Notes under the pieces: model-generated
What the model saw: only the letters and a program-made list of their open reading frames with translations
Database searches by the model: none
What the model was told of the DNA's origin: nothing
From: Litoribacter ruber
GTDB lineage: Bacteria; Bacteroidota; Bacteroidia; Cytophagales; Cyclobacteriaceae
DNA length: 64,000 nt
Reading direction: 5' to 3'
Assembly (NCBI RefSeq): GCF_018500185.1
Contig: NZ_JAHBGI010000001.1
Span: forward strand, 124,001 to 188,000
Shown: one piece after another, positions 35,114-44,368 of the stretch
How the letters are laid out: the number at the start of each line of letters is the position of its first letter
Position numbering within the stretch: the first letter of the stretch is position 1
Translations under genes and position numbers: made by a program

Positions 35114-36250
35114 ATGGCAAAATTAAAAGATCAAAATATTAATCAGGACGCTTTATCCAAAGCCGCCTATTCACTTTTTGATTTCACCAAAAAAGAAAAA
35201 TCCTTCCTTTTAGTAATTTGCATCTTAATCTCCATAGCAGGGATTTTAACTCCATACACGTATGCGGCCATGTGGTTTGGCTTCTTCTTGGCGGCCTATT
35301 CGGCCATCGCCAATGACAGTATCCAGACCATCGGTACCTTTATAGCTTCCAACCAGGAGCGAAAATGGTATTGGTTGTGGCTGTTTATGGGGTTGATTTT
35401 TGTGGGAACGGTCGGTTTTAGCTGGTACACGCTTAACGGTGACGTGAGCTACGAGCGATTACAGGTACCTGGGCTTGACAAAGCTCCGGAAAACTTCGTG
35501 TTTCTACAGCTTGCAGCCCCGATTGTACTTTTAGTGATGACCAGGCTCAGGATGCCGGTATCTACTACATTCCTGTTGCTAAACGTATTTACCTACAAAG
35601 CAGGAACAATTGCCGGGGTAGTTCAGAAAAGTTTTATTGGATACCTATTGGCCTTTGGTATAGCAATTATAGTATGGTATGTGCTGGAGAAGTTTGTCAC
35701 CAACTATCTTAAAGGAAAGCCAAAACCGTACTGGTATGTTCTCCAGTGGTTTACTTCTGGGACACTTTGGGCCGTTTGGATCATGCAGGATGCGGCCAAT
35801 ATTGCCGTGTTCCTTCCTAGGCAGCTCAACGTTTGGGAATTTATAGCCTATGCAGGTATCGTATTCTTTGGTCTGGGATTTTTGTTTTACCTCAAGGGCG
35901 ACAGAATCCAAAAAATAGTCAACGAAAAGACCAAAGTTACCGATGTTCGGGCAGCCACCATCGTGGATTTTGTCTATGCTATCATCCTTTTCTACTTCAA
36001 AATGTACAGCAACATGCCAATGAGTACCACTTGGGTATTTATAGGCTTGCTAGGGGGTAGAGAACTTTCCATTGCCTTGGCCAAATCCAAGAAGCTGAAA
36101 AAGAGAAAGGCCAGATTGGTAAGAGCCTGGAGATTGGCTTCAAGGGATGTTTACAAAGCTTTTATCGGGCTTTTGGTGTCCCTGATACTTGCCCTGATTA
36201 TCAATGAAGGGGTTAGAAAAGAAATCTTTGACCTGATATTGGGTAGATAA
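35114..36250 (+). CDS. PiT-like inorganic phosphate transporter family protein
   Basis: The 378-residue protein has about ten membrane helices. Two blocks echo the PiT/SLC20 signature: ANDSIQTIGTFIAS near residue 66 (compare GANDVANA) with MPVSTTFLL near 148, and QDAANIAVFLPR near 223 with MPMSTTWVFIGLLGGRE near 300. The conserved Asp in NDS/QDAAN and the P-x-STT pairs argue for a distant PiT relative, possibly for phosphate or sulphate. Such genes are often labelled hypothetical in Bacteroidota. It faces a Na/Pi transporter gene. Confidence 0.72.
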   Translation: MAKLKDQNINQDALSKAAYSLFDFTKKEKSFLLVICILISIAGILTPYTYAAMWFGFFLAAYSAIANDSIQTIGTFIASNQERKWYWLWLFMGLIFVGTVGFSWYTLNGDVSYERLQVPGLDKAPENFVFLQLAAPIVLLVMTRLRMPVSTTFLLLNVFTYKAGTIAGVVQKSFIGYLLAFGIAIIVWYVLEKFVTNYLKGKPKPYWYVLQWFTSGTLWAVWIMQDAANIAVFLPRQLNVWEFIAYAGIVFFGLGFLFYLKGDRIQKIVNEKTKVTDVRAATIVDFVYAIILFYFKMYSNMPMSTTWVFIGLLGGRELSIALAKSKKLKKRKARLVRAWRLASRDVYKAFIGLLVSLILALIINEGVRKEIFDLILGR

Positions 36251-36256
36251 AAATAT

Positions 36257-36288
36257 AAAGGCCGGGGTTGATCCCCGGCCTTTTTTTA
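36257..36288. terminator. Strong terminator between convergent genes
   Basis: AAGGCCGGGG/CCCCGGCCTT forms a 10-bp stem with a 5-nt loop, followed by seven T; preceding A residues allow weak function on the other strand too. It serves the PiT-like gene and touches the stop of topoisomerase IB. Confidence 0.9.
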
Positions 36289-37305
36289 GCATTGCGACAA
36301 AAGATGGAGGGTCAATATCTCTTCTTTGTCCAGAGAGCGTTTCAGTTTTTTGTGCTTTTCCAATGCCTCATCGTATTCCTCCTCCAGGTTTTTTTGGGTG
36401 GCACACTCCAATACTTTTGGATGGATATAATATTCACGGCAGATGCTTACGGTGTTGCCAAGTTTGTCAGCTACCATGTTGACCAAAGTGGTGTCCAGTT
36501 TTTTCCGCGGGTTTTCCTCGATTTCTTTCTCGGCTTCGGGTTTGAGTTTTACGGTTAGCACCGATCCTGCCCAGGTCCTGAAGTTTTTGGCTGAAAAATC
36601 CTCTCCGGTTATTTCCCTCAAATACTCATTCACATTATCGCTCATCAGGTTGCAGTAGCATTTCTTTTCCTCATCAAAATACCTGAAGAGTTCATAGCCG
36701 GGCAGGTCATTACATTCCTTGATCAGGTTGACCAGGCTTTCGTCTTCCAGCAGCACTTTTCGGTATTTGCCGCTTTTGGCCTTAAACTCAAATGAAACCC
36801 GTCCTTCTTCAAAGTTGACATGCTTCCTGCGCAATGTGCTCAGGCCATACGTGCCGTTTTGTCTGGCATAGGAAAGGTTGCCGATTCGGATAAAGGCCTC
36901 ATCCAAAATCATGACCATGATTGCCAGTACTTTTTCTTTTGGCCAGCCGGGGAGCTTGACGTCGCGGGCGATTTTCTTTCGGATGGAGGGCAAGGCCTCC
37001 CCAAAATGCCTCAACCGCTCATATTTTGAGTTTTGGCGGTGGATGACCCATTTGGGATGGTAGAGGTATTGTTTCCGGCCCTTTTGGTCATAGCCTATGG
37101 CTTGGATATGCCCTTTTGGGGAACGTGTGATCCACACATTTTCCCAAATGGGAGGGATGACCAAGCTTTCAATGCGCTTGAGGGTGCTTTTGGCCGTCAC
37201 CTTTTTGCCTGAAGAAGTGAGGTAGGTAAATCCCTTGCCTGATTTCTTTCGCAAAATCCCGGCGGATTCTTGGTTGGTATAAATTAAGTTTTCTGGTAAT
37301 GTCAT
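36286..37305 (-). CDS. DNA topoisomerase IB (poxvirus type)
   Basis: The 339-residue enzyme has the N-terminal topoisomerase I domain (PIWENVWITRSPKGHIQAIGYD near residue 52) and the catalytic core with FIRIGNLSYARQNGTYGLSTL; the Arg in IRIGN is a catalytic residue. The nucleophilic Tyr293 lies in REYYIHPKVL. It relaxes supercoils by transient 3'-phosphotyrosyl cleavage without ATP. Length fits the bacterial family. It is monocistronic. Confidence 0.95.
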   Translation of the reverse strand: MTLPENLIYTNQESAGILRKKSGKGFTYLTSSGKKVTAKSTLKRIESLVIPPIWENVWITRSPKGHIQAIGYDQKGRKQYLYHPKWVIHRQNSKYERLRHFGEALPSIRKKIARDVKLPGWPKEKVLAIMVMILDEAFIRIGNLSYARQNGTYGLSTLRRKHVNFEEGRVSFEFKAKSGKYRKVLLEDESLVNLIKECNDLPGYELFRYFDEEKKCYCNLMSDNVNEYLREITGEDFSAKNFRTWAGSVLTVKLKPEAEKEIEENPRKKLDTTLVNMVADKLGNTVSICREYYIHPKVLECATQKNLEEEYDEALEKHKKLKRSLDKEEILTLHLLSQC

Positions 37306-37426
37306 GAGTGGTTAAGCTTGCCTGAAATAAACTACAAAAGCCTTTCAAAGTTTAAGCGGTTGATTTCTGTGCCAATTATTGCGGAAAAGGTATGAAAGGC
37401 TTAAATTCATGTTTTAAACCGTTTTT

Positions 37427-37870
37427 ATGGAAATCTACTCGGACGAGTATTTTATGAATGAAGCCTTCAAGCAGGCCCAGTTGGCCTTTGAAGAAGGTGA
37501 AATTCCAGTAGGTGCCGTGGTGGTCTGTAACAACAGGATCATCGCCAGAGCTTATAACCAGACAGAAAAACTTACCGACGTTACCGCCCATGCGGAGGTT
37601 TTGGCCATCACGGCTGCTTCCAATTATCTTGGGGCCAAATACCTCAAAGAGTGCAAGCTGTATGTAACTTTGGAGCCCTGTGTGATGTGTGCAGGCGCCA
37701 TGTATTGGGCACAGCTGGGTGAAATATTTTTCGGTGCAGAGGATCCTGTCAGGGGATTTTCCAGATTGGAGACAAATTTATTGCATCCCAAAACCAAGAT
37801 ACACAGGGGATTGATGGCCGATCAGAGCAACCGGCTGATTTTGGATTTCTTTAAGGAATTAAGAAAATAA
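37427..37870 (+). CDS. tadA: Nucleoside/tRNA adenosine deaminase
   Basis: The 147-residue zinc deaminase has H55-A-E57 and C85-V-M-C88, the zinc site and proton shuttle of the cytidine/deoxycytidylate deaminase family. Sequence and length match TadA, which converts A34 to inosine in tRNA-Arg(ACG). Guanine deaminase or another nucleoside deaminase is the alternative. The start at 37427 fits the family's N-terminus. It is monocistronic, just upstream of the superoxide dismutase. Confidence 0.85.
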   Translation: MEIYSDEYFMNEAFKQAQLAFEEGEIPVGAVVVCNNRIIARAYNQTEKLTDVTAHAEVLAITAASNYLGAKYLKECKLYVTLEPCVMCAGAMYWAQLGEIFFGAEDPVRGFSRLETNLLHPKTKIHRGLMADQSNRLILDFFKELRK

Positions 37871-37975
37871 AGATTGACAATTGTTAGCAGAACCATTTAT
37901 TCTTTAAGGTGGTTTAACAACTATAGCTTTTATAAAGAAGAAAATTTTAATGTTTAACCCTAAATTTTAACAAAT

Positions 37976-38584
37976 ATGGCTTTTGAACTTCCCAACCTTC
38001 CGTACGATTTTAATGCTTTGGAGCCGCACATCGATGCCAAAACCATGGAAATCCACCACGGAAAACACCACAATGCTTATGTTACCAAATTGAACGAGGC
38101 CGTACAAGGTTCGGATCTTGAAGGTAAGAGCTTGGAAGAATTGATGAAAAATATATCTTCTGCCCCTACGGCAGTAAGAAACAACGGCGGTGGCCACTAT
38201 AACCACAGCCTTTTCTGGAAAGTAATGTCTCCAAATGGTGGAGGCGAGCCTTCAGGCGAGCTTGCAGAAGCAATCAACAAAAGCTTCGGCTCATTCAACG
38301 AGTTCAAGGAGGAGTTTGAAAAAGCAGCAGCCACCAGATTCGGTTCAGGATGGGCTTGGCTGATTGTAGACGGCTCTGGCAACTTGAAAGTGACTTCTAC
38401 GCCAAACCAGGACAACCCGGTAATGGACATTGCCGATGACAAAGGTACCCCAATCTTCGGTATTGACGTGTGGGAGCACGCCTACTACTTAAAATATCAG
38501 AACAAGCGTCCTGATTATATCAGCGCTTTCTGGAATGTGGTAAACTGGGAAGAAGTAAACAATAGATTTCAAGAGGCAAAATAA
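37976..38584 (+). CDS. sodA: Superoxide dismutase, Mn (or Mn/Fe) type
   Basis: The 202-residue enzyme has metal ligands His27, His77 (NHSLFW), Asp164 and His168 (DVWEHAYY). The second-shell residues Gly73 in GGHYNH and Gln145 in NQDNPVM follow the manganese pattern rather than the iron one, although cambialistic use is possible. It converts superoxide to oxygen and peroxide in the cytoplasm. A strong terminator follows. Confidence 0.95.
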   Translation: MAFELPNLPYDFNALEPHIDAKTMEIHHGKHHNAYVTKLNEAVQGSDLEGKSLEELMKNISSAPTAVRNNGGGHYNHSLFWKVMSPNGGGEPSGELAEAINKSFGSFNEFKEEFEKAAATRFGSGWAWLIVDGSGNLKVTSTPNQDNPVMDIADDKGTPIFGIDVWEHAYYLKYQNKRPDYISAFWNVVNWEEVNNRFQEAK

Positions 38585-38607
38585 GCCAAACCTTAGATTG
38601 AAAATAG

Positions 38608-38643
38608 ATCCCCTGATGCGCAAGTGTCAGGGGATTTTTTTTG
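38608..38643 (+). terminator. Terminator of sodA
   Basis: ATCCCCTGA/TCAGGGGAT makes a 9-bp stem with a 10-nt loop, then eight T, starting 24 bp after the sodA stop. Confidence 0.88.
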
Positions 38644-38645
38644 AC

Positions 38646-38653
38646 TACCTTTG
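38646..38653 (+). promoter_or_regulatory. TAnnTTTG box directly after the sodA terminator
   Basis: TACCTTTG starts 3 bp past the T-run and lies 178 bp before the outer-membrane barrel gene. If used, the message would have a leader of about 170 nt. Confidence 0.4.
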
Positions 38654-38830
38654 CGCTTCGTTTTCAAAAGTTGTACGTCCAGCGAACAATAAAAGTGTTC
38701 GGAATTGATACAGCGGATTTTCTCCCCAGTCCGAAAAAATGCCCTGTAAGGCCTTTATGCGGTGTTTTAAAGTCTTGGCATTTCTTTTTCATTTGGAGTG
38801 GTACGAGCATTTGAAATAATATACATACAC

Positions 38831-41266
38831 ATGAAACTTTCTTACCAGATTTTTGCCTTTGTTTTCTTATTCCTTTTGGGCTCAAGCCACGTGGTGGCCA
38901 AAGAAAACAGCCAGCTAACCGGCCAGGTTAAAGACTCCCAAGGTGAAGTGCTGCCATTTGCCAATGTTGCACTTTTAGAAGCCTCCTCAGAAAAGCTAGT
39001 CACCGGAGCAGTTTCCGACGAGGATGGCCGATTTTCGATTTCAACTTCCCAGTCCGGGAAATTTATATTGAAAGTTTCCTCTATAGGTTTCGAGACATTT
39101 TTTACTGAGCCTTTCGAAATCAATGGCGGTGATAAAATTGAGTTTGGCACCATCCAGGTTGAGGAGGAAATGTCTTCTCTTGGCGAGGTGGAAGTGCGGG
39201 CCGCGCGTCCGGAAGTCACTATTGAGGCGGACAAGACCACCATCAATATCGAAGGTACCGTAATGGCAGAGGGAAACACCGCCCTTGACGTGGTGGGCCG
39301 CTCCCCAGGGGTATTTGTGGACCAAGAAGGTAACATCAACCTAAACGGCCGTCCGGGCGTCACCGTGATGATCAATGACCGCCAAACTTATATGTCCGCT
39401 CAGGACTTGGCCAACTTCCTTAGGGCCATGCCTGCCGAAAACATCAAAAGCATAGAAGTCATCAACAACCCATCTTCCCGATTTGATGCCGAGGGAGCCG
39501 CTGGCGTGATCAATATCAAGCTGAAGAAGAACAACCTTGATGGCGTGTTTGGCAATGTACAGGCTGGAAATCAATATAACGGTATGTATGCCCCGTTTGG
39601 CGGAGCTACTATCAATGTTAAAAAAGGAAAGTGGACCACCAACACCAGTTTTAACTATAGCGAATACAATATACTTAATGAGCTTGAAATAAACCGAAAC
39701 TTCCCACTGGAAGATGGGGTGTCCAACTTTTTTCAGGATACCGATATGACCATGAAGCGGCAGAATTATTTCTTCAACGGTGGAGCCGATTACGAAATCA
39801 GCAAAAACCACAGTGTGGGGGTCAACATTCAAGCTTCCGAAAACCGTGGTGGTGAAACCAGTGAGTCCTTGACCGAAATCACCAACCCAGGGGCACCGAT
39901 GAGCTTCATCGGATCCCAAAACGACAACCGTTCCGATAACCAGCGCCTTTTTGCAAACCTGCATTATGTAGGCCAATTGGATTCGGTAGGCACCAAACTG
40001 ACCTCGGATATCGACTATACTAAAATGAATGCTTCCAGCGAGGGGATCTTGTCCAACCGATACTGGACAGGTGAAGATGAAAGTCTTTTCAACAGGGACC
40101 GTATTCAGACCTTAAATGACATGCAATACCATATCCTGACGGCCAAGGTGGATTTTATCAAGCCGATTGGTGAAAAGGGTAACATGTTTGAAACTGGGCT
40201 GAAGGGTAGCTGGGTGAGATCCGACAACGATTTGAGACTGAGCAGAAGTGTGGAAGAGGAGCCTTTCATGCCGGATCCCAATAGCAACCAATTTCTTTAT
40301 AAAGAGCAGGTTTTGGCAGGTTATGCTTCCTATAAAGGCGGAATTTCCCCTAAGATCAACTACCAGGCTGGCTTAAGGGGTGAATATTCCGACATTGAGG
40401 GTAATTCCCTTACCATGGGGCAAATCAATACCCAGAGGTATTTCAGCCTTTTCCCAAGCCTTTTTGTGCAACACAAGGTTAGTGACGATTATCAGATCAA
40501 TTATAACGTAAATAGAAGGATAACCAGGCCCAATTACCGCTTGCTGAATCCGTTTGTGTTCTACATCGATCCCTTAACCACCGAGCAGGGTAACCCGCAC
40601 TTGAGACCGCAGTTTTCAAACAATTTTGAAATGAACCATGTCATCAAGCGTGCCTACCAAGTGTCTCTTTCTTATTCGGAAACCCATGATGTGTTCCAGC
40701 AGATTTTCATGCAGGATGAGGCCACTAGGACCACGACTACATATACGGCAAACTTTGACAAGTCGAGAAACTTCAACTTCAGGGGAATCATCCCGGTGGA
40801 CATCACGCCTTGGTGGAACACCAGCAACATGGTGCAGGTGAGCCACAATGCCTGGACTTCCATGATCGGGGATGCCATGCTGGATGTATCGCAGTTCTCC
40901 TACATGGGCCGCACCCAGCACAATATAATGCTGCCAAAAGGGTTCAAACTTGAATTGGTGGGGATGTACCTAGGGCCACAGCTGTACGGGCAGGCCAGAA
41001 TAGATGGTTTTGGCTGGGTGGATGCCGGGATTTCCAAGTCGGTAATGAAGGATAAAATGAGCATTACCTTAAACGGATCGGATATCTTCCGTACACAAAT
41101 AATCCGTGCTGATGTGCAGTTTGACCAAATGGATACCCAGTTCCAACAGTACCGCAGCAACCAGAGCGTGAGGCTCACACTGAGATATAAATTTGCCCAA
41201 GGTGAAAGCTTCCGGGTATCCAACCGCAGCGGAAGCAAGGAGGAAAGGGATAGGCTTGGAGAGTAG
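38831..41266 (+). CDS. TonB-dependent-receptor-like outer-membrane barrel (OMP_b-brl_3)
   Basis: Start at ATG 38831 (MKLSYQIF) gives a signal peptide cut near HVVAK; an upstream GTG frame is rejected. In the 811-residue protein, residues about 30-110 are a CarboxypepD_reg-like domain (LTGQVKDSQGEVLPFANV). A TonB-plug-like segment follows (LDVVGRSPGVFVDQEGNINLNGRPGV; VINNPSSRFDAEGAAGVINI). An OMP_b-brl_3 barrel of some 20 strands completes the protein. No SusD partner is adjacent and the C-terminus is Lys/Arg-rich rather than a typical terminal strand. Substrate unknown. Confidence 0.9.
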   Translation: MKLSYQIFAFVFLFLLGSSHVVAKENSQLTGQVKDSQGEVLPFANVALLEASSEKLVTGAVSDEDGRFSISTSQSGKFILKVSSIGFETFFTEPFEINGGDKIEFGTIQVEEEMSSLGEVEVRAARPEVTIEADKTTINIEGTVMAEGNTALDVVGRSPGVFVDQEGNINLNGRPGVTVMINDRQTYMSAQDLANFLRAMPAENIKSIEVINNPSSRFDAEGAAGVINIKLKKNNLDGVFGNVQAGNQYNGMYAPFGGATINVKKGKWTTNTSFNYSEYNILNELEINRNFPLEDGVSNFFQDTDMTMKRQNYFFNGGADYEISKNHSVGVNIQASENRGGETSESLTEITNPGAPMSFIGSQNDNRSDNQRLFANLHYVGQLDSVGTKLTSDIDYTKMNASSEGILSNRYWTGEDESLFNRDRIQTLNDMQYHILTAKVDFIKPIGEKGNMFETGLKGSWVRSDNDLRLSRSVEEEPFMPDPNSNQFLYKEQVLAGYASYKGGISPKINYQAGLRGEYSDIEGNSLTMGQINTQRYFSLFPSLFVQHKVSDDYQINYNVNRRITRPNYRLLNPFVFYIDPLTTEQGNPHLRPQFSNNFEMNHVIKRAYQVSLSYSETHDVFQQIFMQDEATRTTTTYTANFDKSRNFNFRGIIPVDITPWWNTSNMVQVSHNAWTSMIGDAMLDVSQFSYMGRTQHNIMLPKGFKLELVGMYLGPQLYGQARIDGFGWVDAGISKSVMKDKMSITLNGSDIFRTQIIRADVQFDQMDTQFQQYRSNQSVRLTLRYKFAQGESFRVSNRSGSKEERDRLGE

Positions 41267-41278
41267 AAATCCTAATGA

Positions 41279-41308
41279 GAACAGTCCTTTGGACTGTTCT
41301 TTTTTTAT
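41279..41308 (+). terminator. Terminator of the outer-membrane barrel gene
   Basis: GAACAGTCC/GGACTGTTC forms a perfect 9-bp stem with a TTT loop and is followed by a T-run 12 bp after the stop. Confidence 0.9.
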
Positions 41309-41313
41309 TGATA

Positions 41314-41348
41314 TTGAGTCGTTTCTGTCTTGAATTATGGTAAATTTG
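41314..41348 (+). promoter_or_regulatory. Promoter of the response regulator
   Basis: TTG at 41314-41316 and TAAATTTG at 41341-41348 are 24 bp apart. The ATG at 41392 is 43 bp further on. Confidence 0.45.
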
Positions 41349-41391
41349 TGGTACGTGAGATTTTTGTAATTTTTATTTCCATTTTTCCAAT

Positions 41392-42009
41392 ATGACCGCT
41401 TCCATTGCCATAGTAGATGACCACGAACTGTTCCTTTTGGGGATTGCCCAATTAATAGAAAGCAGTATGGATGTTTCCATCGTGTCTACCATGAAAGGGG
41501 GTACCGAAGTGAAGCATTTCCTGGACGAAGGCAAATTACCCGATCTGCTGATTATGGATTTCCACATGCCCGACGGGGGCGGGGCCAAATTGTTGTCATT
41601 TCTGGATAGGGGATACCCCGAACTCAAAAAACTGGTGATTAGCATGGACACCGATGCGCGCACCATCAAGCTTTGCCAGCAGTTGGGGGCCGATGGTTTC
41701 ATTTCAAAGGATGCGGTTTTCACCGACCTTAAGGAGGCCATCACTTCTATTTTGGAAGGGGAAACTTACTTCATGATGGATAATGACAACATGGATGAGC
41801 TGGAGGTGGTATTGGCTGAAAAATACAAGTTGACCAAAAGGGAAATGCAGATTTTGGATCTGATTCTCAATGAATACCTGACTTCCGAAATTGCCGATAA
41901 ACTCTGCACAAGTCCTTTGACCATCAAGACCCATCGCAGAAACATTTTCAGAAAGCTGGATGTCAGAAACCTGGCAGGACTGGTTTCTTTAATGAGAAGT
42001 ATAAAATAG
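41392..42009 (+). CDS. NarL/LuxR-family response regulator
   Basis: The 205-residue protein has a receiver domain with D10, the phosphorylation site D56 (LIMDFHMP) and K106 (GFISKDA). A LuxR-type helix-turn-helix begins near residue 144 (LTKREMQILDLI) with TSEIADKL and LTIKTHRRNIFRKL. It should bind DNA when phosphorylated. No histidine kinase lies nearby, so it is an orphan in this window. It has its own promoter-like box. Confidence 0.92.
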   Translation: MTASIAIVDDHELFLLGIAQLIESSMDVSIVSTMKGGTEVKHFLDEGKLPDLLIMDFHMPDGGGAKLLSFLDRGYPELKKLVISMDTDARTIKLCQQLGADGFISKDAVFTDLKEAITSILEGETYFMMDNDNMDELEVVLAEKYKLTKREMQILDLILNEYLTSEIADKLCTSPLTIKTHRRNIFRKLDVRNLAGLVSLMRSIK

Positions 42010-42087
42010 TACTTTTGGAGTATTTCGTAAAGGACAGATTTTCACGATCTTAGTTGGAGATTTAGAAAACCACTGACCACTTTTTCC

Positions 42088-42588
42088 ATGAAGCATTCTT
42101 ATATGATTCTAGGTGTTGTGCCGATTGTTTTATTGGGAATCTATTTTTTGATACTTTTTATGGCGGGGAAAAATGAATCGAATCAGTCTAAGAGGCTGGA
42201 AAACTCTAACCCTATTCCCGGACTTTCCCTGATTACAGCCTCCAACCATAGAAAAGCTTATGCATATGATACTCAGGAAGGCAGGCGGGAAATTGAGGCC
42301 AAAAATGGCAGGCTGAAAGAGTTGTCGTTGAATATGCCCCCTGTTTTGGAAATGGTCGGTTCGGTTCACAAATCAGTTTGCAATAGGTATAAGGTACAGT
42401 TACAATGGACTCAAGTAGCGGGTGAAAAAGTAGATCTTTATATTGATGGAGAGATCCAGGGGAGCATCAAAAACTCCGGATATTTTTGGTATGAGGAAAA
42501 ATCCCCGCCGTCGGTATCAAAAACATACCAGCTCTGTCCGGCAGACCAAACCCAATGTTCCAATAAGGTCAGAATTGATTTCTATTGA
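42088..42588 (+). CDS. Hypothetical membrane-anchored protein
   Basis: The 166-residue protein has an N-terminal membrane anchor (ILGVVPIVLLGIYFLILFMA), a charged linker, and a C-terminal stretch of beta strands with three or four Cys (VCNRYKVQLQW, YQLCPADQTQC). That stretch could be an Ig/Fn3-like fold stabilised by disulphides in the periplasm. No family is recognised. It follows the response regulator by 78 bp and could share its transcript. It is convergent with the serine hydrolase gene. Confidence 0.6.
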   Translation: MKHSYMILGVVPIVLLGIYFLILFMAGKNESNQSKRLENSNPIPGLSLITASNHRKAYAYDTQEGRREIEAKNGRLKELSLNMPPVLEMVGSVHKSVCNRYKVQLQWTQVAGEKVDLYIDGEIQGSIKNSGYFWYEEKSPPSVSKTYQLCPADQTQCSNKVRIDFY

Positions 42589-42611
42589 TAGGGTGATTAA
42601 ACAAGTGGTTT

Positions 42612-44303
42612 TCAATTGCCCACCTTATGAAATTTAAGGTTTCTAACTCGTCCGTTGGAGACCTTGTATTCCTTAACCTGGTTGTTCACATCACGTGTGA
42701 ACACTACTTCCCGGAAGAAAAACTTATCCCCTTCAAAGGTATCCTTCTTAATGGGCTTGAGTACAATGTCGCTGTTGCGGGCATGTATGGCCACCAGCTG
42801 GTTGTCCACTATGGTCAGCTGGTACTCCGTGGAAAGCTCCTCACTGTAAAATGTCCCGGTAAAGTCCTTTAAAATAACTGATTTGGGATCAAAATCTAAA
42901 CGGCGGCTGGCCTTCAGCACCTTGTTGGGTTGCTGGATCTCCAGTCGGCTGATTTCATTGTTGCCATCGGCAATAAAACGGATAGTAGCATCCTCGCCTT
43001 CCACTTTAAACTCCATCTCCGACAGTGCCCTCAGGTGTGATCGCCCCAATCCGGCTGGGCGGGCATAGATCCCGTTTTTATCTTGGCCGACAGTGAATAT
43101 TCCCATGTTTTCAAGTTCATACTCCCCCACAAAGCGCTCCAGTTTTTGGTTGTCCATATCTGGATTTTCCTGTTGGGAGGGATTTTCCGCTTGCTTCTGG
43201 GCTATGGTTTCTTCCAGGTAAATATCGGTGACCTGCAGGGCTGTTCTTTGGGACACAAAAGAGGCGTCATTGCTGAATACGATGACTGCAAAATCCTCCT
43301 CGGGGAATCTGCCTAAATAGGTTCTGAAACCTGCATCAGCCCCACCATGATGGATTTGGAACAGTCCATTGTGCGGATTGACCATCTGCCCCAGTGCCCC
43401 GCCAAACTTCTCGCCATTGTTGAGGGTGGCCTCTGTATTCATTTTTTCGATCAGGGCTTTGTCGCCTACTTTTGGGTTCTTGAAATTGAGCACCCAAAGA
43501 CTCAAGTCTTCCACGGTTGTAAAGAGACTGGTGGCGCCCACGTTGGCATAGCTGAGTACGCTTTTCTTGAAGCCTTCTGGATGAGGCTTGTAGGAGTAGG
43601 CACGGTTTTTCACAATCCTTTCATGGTCGTCATAAAAAAGGGTGCTTTTCATACCCAGAGGTTTAAAGATCCGCTCGGCGGTAAACTGGGCAAAGGTTTT
43701 CCCCGATACCCGCTCCACCACTTCTGCCAATAGAGTGAAGCCCGTGTTGCAATACACATATTCCTCGCCAGGTTCAAAGTTGAGTTCCTTTTGCTTACTG
43801 ACCAGCTTCATCACATGTTCTTTCGTAATGACATCATCCATGCGCCACCCGGCCATGGTGAGTAGGTTCCACTGGTCCCTCATGCCACTGGTATGGTTGG
43901 CCAAATGGCGCAGGGTGATGGTGTGGCCAAAGTCCGGAACTTCCGGAACGTACTTTCTGATATCGTCATCCAGGTTGATGAGGCCATCCTTTTCCAAAAG
44001 CAGGACCGCAAATACGGTGAACTGTTTGGAAATCGAGGCAATATGAAAGACTGTGGAAGGGGTGTTGGGGATTGAATATTCTAGATTGGCGTTTCCATAT
44101 CCTTTGGAAAGCACGACCTCACCGTTGTGGACTAAGGCTAGGGTAGCTCCCGGGGTGTCGGGTTTGTTCCATTGGGCAAATATGCTATCGATGCGGGCCT
44201 CTTTTTGAGAATTAATTTTAGAATTACTTTGCGCTTGGAGATTGGGGATTGCCAAAAAAGCCAATAGAAAAGCAATGATATAGTTAAGCCTTGGGTAATT
44301 CAT
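42612..44303 (-). CDS. Serine hydrolase of the class C beta-lactamase/esterase family
   Basis: The 563-residue exported protein has a signal peptide cut near PNLQAQ. The beta-lactamase fold shows the active site S90-I-S-K93, the YxN motif as YCN and an HHGG in place of KTG. The last 180 residues are a DUF3471-like/lipocalin-like beta domain. It probably acts on peptides, esters or peptidoglycan in the periplasm; antibiotic resistance cannot be inferred. It is monocistronic. Confidence 0.9.
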   Translation of the reverse strand: MNYPRLNYIIAFLLAFLAIPNLQAQSNSKINSQKEARIDSIFAQWNKPDTPGATLALVHNGEVVLSKGYGNANLEYSIPNTPSTVFHIASISKQFTVFAVLLLEKDGLINLDDDIRKYVPEVPDFGHTITLRHLANHTSGMRDQWNLLTMAGWRMDDVITKEHVMKLVSKQKELNFEPGEEYVYCNTGFTLLAEVVERVSGKTFAQFTAERIFKPLGMKSTLFYDDHERIVKNRAYSYKPHPEGFKKSVLSYANVGATSLFTTVEDLSLWVLNFKNPKVGDKALIEKMNTEATLNNGEKFGGALGQMVNPHNGLFQIHHGGADAGFRTYLGRFPEEDFAVIVFSNDASFVSQRTALQVTDIYLEETIAQKQAENPSQQENPDMDNQKLERFVGEYELENMGIFTVGQDKNGIYARPAGLGRSHLRALSEMEFKVEGEDATIRFIADGNNEISRLEIQQPNKVLKASRRLDFDPKSVILKDFTGTFYSEELSTEYQLTIVDNQLVAIHARNSDIVLKPIKKDTFEGDKFFFREVVFTRDVNNQVKEYKVSNGRVRNLKFHKVGN

Positions 44304-44368
44304 TGGTTAATTGTGGGTTAATCAACTTAATAATACGAAGACTCCGGAAAAAATCATAGTTGTGGCAA

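Noticed and set aside
42612-44303. Beta-lactamase resistance gene
   Set aside because: SxxK and YxN motifs are shared with many esterases and peptidases; the C-terminal beta domain and lack of class-specific motifs do not support antibiotic hydrolysis.
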